Below are positions 7,081 to 10,395 of a stretch of DNA of 10,395 bases, piece by piece. The position numbers were made by a program, and so were the translations under genes. The first letter of the stretch is position 1. Every line of letters begins with the position of its first letter. Location: positions 1 to 10,395 of the forward strand of contig CAMCFM010000111.1 in the NCBI GenBank assembly GCA_945874095.1. The letters are read 5' to 3'. Origin of the DNA: Candidatus Kuenenia stuttgartensis. Lineage in GTDB: Bacteria > Planctomycetota > Planctomycetia > Isosphaerales > Isosphaeraceae. The notes beneath the pieces are model-generated. The model did no database searches and had not been told where the DNA came from. It saw only the letters and a list, made by a program, of their open reading frames with translations.

Positions 7081-7229
7081 GAAAACTCATTCTCCTGCGA
7101 CCGAAAAGTGATTGTCATAAGAACAAGACGCAAGATAATTTTAACAGCAATTATAAATTAATTTTAAAGGTTTAGAGATGTATTTGCGAATTTCCAATAT
7201 ATTTCGTGTGAAGCCCAAACTGGTTTAAA
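7081..7229 (-). promoter_or_regulatory. AT-rich spacer between the DUF1559 paralogues, possible internal promoter
   Basis: This 149-base gap is clearly more AT-rich than its flanks. On the minus strand it holds a perfect TATAAT (7155-7150), but the base string at the matching -35 position (7178-7173, TCTCTA) is poor. Paralogue A could have its own promoter here, or the gap could be a leftover of the duplication. I see no terminator hairpin with a T-run after paralogue B. Confidence 0.3.
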
Positions 7230-8270
7230 TTAATATTCGTCGGCTGAAATGATTTCGCCACCTTTAAATGTCAATAGTTTGGCAAACACCTTGAAATCCA
7301 TCGATTCTTTGATGAATCTGACGGATCCATCGGCAAAGAGTTTATTGGCTCCGCCCGGGTGAAATGAATAATCTTCGCTGTCATTATCGCAATTGGTATG
7401 GCACGGCAGCCCGTTCCAGCCTTCAGTGGTATAAGTACTCTCGAAGTCTGACCAGGCGGCCCCTTTGACATTGCTGCCAACCAGTTTACCCTTCACAAAA
7501 CGAATTGGTCGACCAGCATCTTCCGACATCAGAAAGGTGTTGGATGTTCCATCAATCACTTCAGAAATCCGCCGTGGTGCATTGATCAGCATGACACCAT
7601 TATACGTGATATCAGGGGGTAGATATTTCAATACTTCACCCTGAATTGACTGGTTAACAGCATAATCTGAAACTCCGCCCGTCCAACCTGATACAACCTG
7701 ACCTGTCACACGATTTATTGTCGCGCCCTTGGTCGTCGTGATTCCGGTTGCATTTGAAGGGCAGATAAAAGTGTTCACCACTGTCATGATCGAGGTTGCA
7801 TTGGGATGCCGGTCTTCAACACCGGCCGATCTGGGTGTACCACAAAATGGAATTTCAAAATTATAGGCATTTGCGATATTGGAATTTTCAAGGTAGGGTA
7901 AAGTCAATGCTGCCCAGCCATGCACAATCAGATTATTCAAGTTGGTTTTTGAAGCCCAACTGCTTCCAAAATCTGCTGGTAAACGCGGGTACCCCAAACC
8001 AGAGGGTGGAGGATTATGATATTTGGCCTGAACTGAAGCTGGAAGGGTGGCTGTCGGGAACGCAAAAGCGGGCGGGAAACAATTGTTGGCATTTTCAAAG
8101 TTGTGAAGCCCCAATCCAATCTGCTTCAAATTATTAATACAGGAAGCGCGCCGGGCCGATTCTCTGGCTGATTGAACAGCAGGCAATAACAATGAGATCA
8201 ATACTGAAATAATCGAAATGACGACCAGAAGCTCGATCAATGTGAAAGCCTTACGCTTTATCTGCAACAT
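7230..8270 (-). CDS. DUF1559 protein with prepilin-like N-terminus (paralogue B)
   Basis: The protein has 346 residues, exactly the length of paralogue A, and aligns with it without gaps at about 239 identical positions (69%, counted by hand). It has the same prepilin-like start (RKA then FTLIELLVVISIISVL), the DUF1559 domain and the H-X9-DG end (HPGGANKLFADGSVRF). Identity is highest in the N-terminal helix, around GTSNTFLMSEDAGRP and in the H-X9-DG end. It drops at about 171-195 and 212-230, which are likely exposed and variable surfaces. It is the first gene of the minus-strand cluster. The start ATG at 8270-8268 follows AGGTGG about twelve bases upstream, longer than ideal, but the prepilin signal leaves no alternative start. 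Function is unknown for the family; a role in the envelope is inferred. Confidence 0.93.
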   Translation of the reverse strand: MLQIKRKAFTLIELLVVISIISVLISLLLPAVQSARESARRASCINNLKQIGLGLHNFENANNCFPPAFAFPTATLPASVQAKYHNPPPSGLGYPRLPADFGSSWASKTNLNNLIVHGWAALTLPYLENSNIANAYNFEIPFCGTPRSAGVEDRHPNATSIMTVVNTFICPSNATGITTTKGATINRVTGQVVSGWTGGVSDYAVNQSIQGEVLKYLPPDITYNGVMLINAPRRISEVIDGTSNTFLMSEDAGRPIRFVKGKLVGSNVKGAAWSDFESTYTTEGWNGLPCHTNCDNDSEDYSFHPGGANKLFADGSVRFIKESMDFKVFAKLLTFKGGEIISADEY

Positions 8271-8323
8271 GCGTTCGGGCCCCCACCTTTAATTGCATAC
8301 TACGTTCTGATTCTCTAAACAAC

Positions 8324-8350
8324 TTTATACCAAAGCAATTATGATTTCAA
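8324..8350 (-). promoter_or_regulatory. Candidate promoter for the DUF1559-lipoprotein cluster
   Basis: On the minus strand TTGAAA (8350-8345) and TATAAA (8329-8324) each match five of six consensus bases. The 15-base spacer is shorter than the usual 16-18. It lies about 55 bases before the start of paralogue B, in the right place and direction. Confidence 0.35.
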
Positions 8351-8369
8351 GAGGTGTATCCACAATTCG

Positions 8370-8387
8370 TTCCTGACGGCTCAGGAA
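8370..8387 (+). promoter_or_regulatory. Inverted repeat overlapping the metallophosphoesterase ribosome site
   Basis: TTCCTGA (8370-8376) and TCAGGAA (8381-8387) are perfect complements around the four-base loop CGGC. The right arm contains AGGA (8383-8386), the only Shine-Dalgarno-like sequence before ATG 8397. In RNA the hairpin would hide it; in DNA the repeat could be an operator. No such element is known to me here. Confidence 0.5.
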
Positions 8388-8396
8388 TGACCTCAA

Positions 8397-9416
8397 ATGG
8401 ACGAATCTGATATGATCCACTTCATGATCCAACCCGATCCCCCACCGCAACGAAATGGACAATCTCCCATGCGGATCAAACGCCGCGAACTTTTTCGCCA
8501 ATCAGCCAGCTCAATGACGGCTGGAGGATTCCTCCATCTAGTTTCCGATCACTTGCAAGCCGGTCCCCTCGACAATTCACCTCCCGCCTTCCGCTTCGTC
8601 CACCTGACAGACATGCACGTCCAGCCTGAACTTGGAGCAGTCGAGGGATTTAAGCAGTGTATAGAGGCCGTAAACAGACTCTCTCCAAAGCCTGATTTCG
8701 TGATCACCGGTGGAGACCTGATCATGGACGCCCTGGCTGTGGACGAGCCCAGAATGAACCTTCAGTGGACTCTTTTTGATGAGTGCATGAAGGGCCTGGA
8801 ACTGCCGGTGCATCACACCATCGGGAATCACGATGTGGTCGGCTGGTCAAAAAACCAGCAGATCAAGCCGACCCACGCCCAATACGGAAAGCGTTTATTT
8901 GCCGAACGTTATGGCCATGGGCAGACCTATCGCAGCTTCGATCACCGTGGATGGCACTTCATCTTGCTCGACTCCATCGGTCAGGCCAGCGATTCACCCG
9001 ACTATATTGGACTCATCGACGACCAGCAAAAGGATTGGCTGAAGCGAGATCTGGAAGCGACCGGTAAATCCAGGCCGATTATCGTTGTGACCCATATTCC
9101 ATTTTTCTCGACCTGGCATCAGGTGGTCGGAAGCCCCCAGAAAGCATTATCCGCTGGAGCTTTGATCTCTAATGGGTTCGAGCTGCGTAAATTATTCGAG
9201 TCATACAATATTAAACTCGTACTTTCAGGGCACGGTCATGTACGCGAGCGGATAGATGTCAATCATATCACGCATATTCAGTCGGGTGCCGTCAGTGGGA
9301 TGTGGTGGAAGGGGCCGGTGTTTGGAGATGCTGAGGCATTTGGAGTGGTGACCTGCCATGCGGACCGGTTTGATTATCAGTATGAAACGTTCGGCTGGAA
9401 GGCTCGCAAAGCCTAG
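8397..9416 (+). CDS. Calcineurin-like metallophosphoesterase, possibly exported
   Basis: The protein is 339 residues from ATG 8397. It carries all the metal-ligand motifs of the calcineurin-like phosphoesterase superfamily: D72-M-H74, GGD at 105-107, GNHD at 143-146, the histidine of VTH (H233), and GHGH at 278-281. The enzyme therefore probably uses a two-metal centre to hydrolyse a phosphomono- or diester. The substrate cannot be read; the layout is closest to the 3',5'-cyclic-AMP phosphodiesterase (CpdA-like) or purple-phosphatase-like group. KRRELF at 28-33 followed by a mildly hydrophobic segment to about 50 looks like a Tat-type signal. The start is uncertain: M25 (8469) would give a conventional short n-region, but only 8397 has an AGGA nearby. 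The DUF1559 cluster is divergent, with 126 bases between. Confidence 0.88.
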   Translation: MDESDMIHFMIQPDPPPQRNGQSPMRIKRRELFRQSASSMTAGGFLHLVSDHLQAGPLDNSPPAFRFVHLTDMHVQPELGAVEGFKQCIEAVNRLSPKPDFVITGGDLIMDALAVDEPRMNLQWTLFDECMKGLELPVHHTIGNHDVVGWSKNQQIKPTHAQYGKRLFAERYGHGQTYRSFDHRGWHFILLDSIGQASDSPDYIGLIDDQQKDWLKRDLEATGKSRPIIVVTHIPFFSTWHQVVGSPQKALSAGALISNGFELRKLFESYNIKLVLSGHGHVRERIDVNHITHIQSGAVSGMWWKGPVFGDAEAFGVVTCHADRFDYQYETFGWKARKA

Positions 9417-9475
9417 TTCTCTGTCGGTCCCAGCCTTTTTACAAGCATGGGGTCACCCGATTGCCTGAACCTGCC

Positions 9476-9481
9476 TATAAT
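9476..9481 (+). promoter_or_regulatory. Candidate -10 element of the cobaltochelatase-like gene
   Basis: A perfect TATAAT lies 38 bases before ATG 9520, in the 103-base gap after the metallophosphoesterase gene. A start near 9488 would leave a leader of about 30 bases. No good -35 is found at 16-18 bases upstream, so it is either activator-dependent or chance. Confidence 0.35.
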
Positions 9482-9519
9482 GTACAAATCTGTGGAACCT
9501 CCCTATCTCACCAGAAACG

Positions 9520-9939
9520 ATGGTCATTCCGATGATGCCAGACTCGACAAACCAAGTGTCCCAAACGACCGCCCTTTTGCTGATGGCTCACGGCAGTCGC
9601 CGGGCTGAAGCCAATCAGGAGCTGGTCGATCTGGCAGAGCGGCTTTTGAAGCTCAACGAGTATTCGATCATCGAACCGTGCTATCTGGAACTGGCTGAGC
9701 CAGATATCGTAACCAGTGGCTCCACATGCGTTTCCAAAGGCGCCACGCGTGTGCTGATGGTGCCCTATTTTCTCTCGGCAGGTGTGCACATCCGGAGGGA
9801 TCTGGCAGAGGCCCGCGACCAGTTGATGGAGAAGCATCCGGAGATCGAGTTCCGTCTGGGTCCACCGTTGGGGCCTCACGAATTTTTGGACAAGCTGGTT
9901 CAGGAACGTGTCCGCGAACTTGACATAACCCATGAATGA
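9520..9939 (+). CDS. CbiX/SirB-type sirohydrochlorin chelatase, small form
   Basis: This 139-residue protein belongs to the short single-domain CbiX family, which works as a dimer and inserts Co2+ (cobalamin branch) or Fe2+ (siroheme) into sirohydrochlorin in the cytoplasm. The first strand and metal ligand are ALLLMAHGSR (18-27, H24). The second ligand is H90 in VPYFLSAGVHIRRDL (81-95). The spacing of 66 residues between the two histidines fits the family. The C-terminal half, RLGPPLGPHEFLDKLVQERV, is also typical. Which metal is used cannot be decided from sequence, and no other tetrapyrrole gene is in the window. The start could also be M5 or M6 (9532, 9535), since the conserved part begins only at residue 17 and no strong ribosome site marks any of them. 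It follows the metallophosphoesterase on the same strand but probably has its own promoter. Confidence 0.85.
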   Translation: MVIPMMPDSTNQVSQTTALLLMAHGSRRAEANQELVDLAERLLKLNEYSIIEPCYLELAEPDIVTSGSTCVSKGATRVLMVPYFLSAGVHIRRDLAEARDQLMEKHPEIEFRLGPPLGPHEFLDKLVQERVRELDITHE

Positions 9940-10034
9940 GCCAGTAGTTCGCTATTTCCAAGGTTCTGAAAGGCGGATCACACAACCAGAACTTTTGAAA
10001 AATTCTGCAAAATTTGTAAAAACGGAAACTCGTC

Positions 10035-10061
10035 TTGACGATTTTTCAAAGAAGGAATACT
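10035..10061 (+). promoter_or_regulatory. Candidate sigma-70 promoter of the DegT-family gene
   Basis: TTGACG (10035-10040) matches five of six -35 bases. A -10 is found as AATACT (10056-10061, spacer 15) or TACTAA (10058-10063, spacer 17), both imperfect. The -35 lies inside the inverted repeat TCGTC-TT-GACGA (10030-10041), a possible operator. Transcription would start near 10068, leaving a leader of about 107 bases. Confidence 0.4.
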
Positions 10062-10082
10062 AAGTCTGAAAGAAGAAACGTC

Positions 10083-10153
10083 GGGCAAGGATCGCCCAAC
10101 CTGAAGGCCTTGGGATTTTGCGAAATCTACTTCGCATGAATCCTAAAAGGCCT
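10083..10153 (+). promoter_or_regulatory. Structured leader with two hairpins before the DegT-family gene
   Basis: The first small stem is GGGC (10083-10086) with GCCC (10094-10097) around seven bases. The second is long: 10105-10111 pairs with 10147-10153 (7 bp), 10113-10117 with 10139-10143 (5 bp), and 10119-10123 with 10132-10136 (5 bp), around an eight-base loop. It ends five bases before the AAAGGAG ribosome site, and no T-run follows, so it is not a terminator. I do not recognise a known riboswitch fold. Confidence 0.5.
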
Positions 10154-10157
10154 GCAC

Positions 10158-10164
10158 AAAGGAG
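10158..10164 (+). promoter_or_regulatory. Ribosome binding site of the DegT-family gene
   Basis: AAAGGAG lies ten bases before ATG 10175 and fixes the start of the partial gene. It is just downstream of the long hairpin, so folding of the leader could affect its accessibility. Confidence 0.75.
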
Positions 10165-10174
10165 TGTGCCAGCA

Positions 10175-10395
10175 ATGTCGGAAGCCACATTGAGCATGGA
10201 ATGGCCGGAATCATGGGGCGATCGCCCGGTTCCCGCATTGGACTTGAAGGCCCAGTACGAGACCATTCGCGACGAGGTTGAACCCGTCGTTTTGCGAATG
10301 ATGCGTGAACAAACTTTCGTGATGGGCCCTGAAGTCAGCGGTCTCGAAACCGAAATGGCCGCCTATTGCCAAGCCCCTTTTGCAGTGGGCTGTGC
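10175..10395 (+). CDS. DegT/DnrJ/EryC1/StrS family PLP aminotransferase, N-terminal part
   Basis: Only the first 73 codons are in the window. The start MSEATLSMEWPESWG leads into VPALDLKAQYETIRDEVEP (19-37), the family's typical opening, followed by FVMGPEVSGLETEMAAYCQA (48-67) and FAVGC at 69-73. This is the standard N-terminus of sugar-nucleotide aminotransferases of the StrS/DegT type, which use pyridoxal phosphate to aminate keto-sugars for surface glycans, lipopolysaccharide or secondary metabolites. The catalytic lysine lies further downstream and cannot be checked. The strong ribosome site AAAGGAG supports the start. The upstream leader is structured, so the gene is probably regulated after transcription initiation. 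Which sugar is used cannot be told. Confidence 0.87.
   Translation, partial: MSEATLSMEWPESWGDRPVPALDLKAQYETIRDEVEPVVLRMMREQTFVMGPEVSGLETEMAAYCQAPFAVGC

Larger units (their letters stand above)
9940..10174 (+). other. Intergenic region before the DegT-family gene
   Basis: This 235-base gap holds no credible gene. Its first 90 bases are A-rich and without a clear terminator for the upstream chelatase gene. The rest contains the promoter candidate, the inverted repeat TCGTC-TT-GACGA and the two leader hairpins described separately. Confidence 0.6.

Noticed and set aside
6040..8270. The duplicated region as an insertion sequence or composite element
   Set aside because: No transposase, terminal inverted repeats or target duplication is seen; the similarity is confined to two coding regions.
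9508..9933. Minus-strand open frame of 141 codons opposite the chelatase gene
   Set aside because: The plus strand here encodes an unmistakable CbiX-type protein; the opposite frame is a shadow of its codon pattern.
10105..10153. Long hairpin as an intrinsic terminator of the chelatase gene
   Set aside because: No T-run follows either arm, and the hairpin sits between a promoter candidate and a strong ribosome site, so a leader role fits better.

Overview
The window looks like a chromosomal stretch of a planctomycete (order Planctomycetales, genus not assignable by eye). Evidence: two DUF1559 proteins with prepilin-type N-termini and H-X9-DG C-termini, a small lipoprotein of the planctomycete transthyretin-like type, an ECF sigma factor that overlaps a Ser/Thr kinase whose N-terminal extension is characteristic of planctomycete kinases, and a Tat-exported DUF3500 protein. 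I see no mobile element, CRISPR array, tRNA or rRNA.

Left part (1-2740), two sigma factors facing away from each other. On the minus strand an ECF sigma factor (804-1409) runs into a Ser/Thr protein kinase (1-807, C-terminus outside the window) through a 4-base ATGA overlap. On the plus strand, after a 341-base spacer, lies a compact RpoD-like group 2 sigma factor (1751-2740) with an extra C-terminal tail. It is followed co-directionally by a GT-C type membrane glycosyltransferase (2794-4338) and a DUF3500 protein (4453-5481).

Middle (5482-8270). A strong hairpin with A- and T-tracts on its two sides (5499-5529) separates the plus-strand block from a minus-strand block. Read 5' to 3' on the minus strand, that block is DUF1559 paralogue B (7230-8270), DUF1559 paralogue A (6040-7080) and a small lipoprotein (5553-6014). 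The two DUF1559 proteins are both 346 residues and align without gaps at about 69% identity (hand count), so they are a tandem duplication. The three products are predicted to be exported or envelope-anchored.

Right part (8271-10395), plus strand. A metallophosphoesterase with a possible Tat-like signal (8397-9416) is followed by a small CbiX/SirB-type sirohydrochlorin chelatase (9520-9939) and the first 73 codons of a DegT/DnrJ/EryC1/StrS aminotransferase (from 10175). The aminotransferase has a good promoter candidate and a leader with two hairpins. A perfect 7-bp hairpin covers the likely ribosome binding site of the metallophosphoesterase.

Most genes belong to known families. The most notable points are the overlapping ECF-kinase pair with a second sigma factor divergent to it, the tandem DUF1559-lipoprotein cluster, and the structured leaders at 8370-8387 and 10083-10153. 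I do not see a clearly new multi-gene system, and all functions come from reading motifs without database searches.
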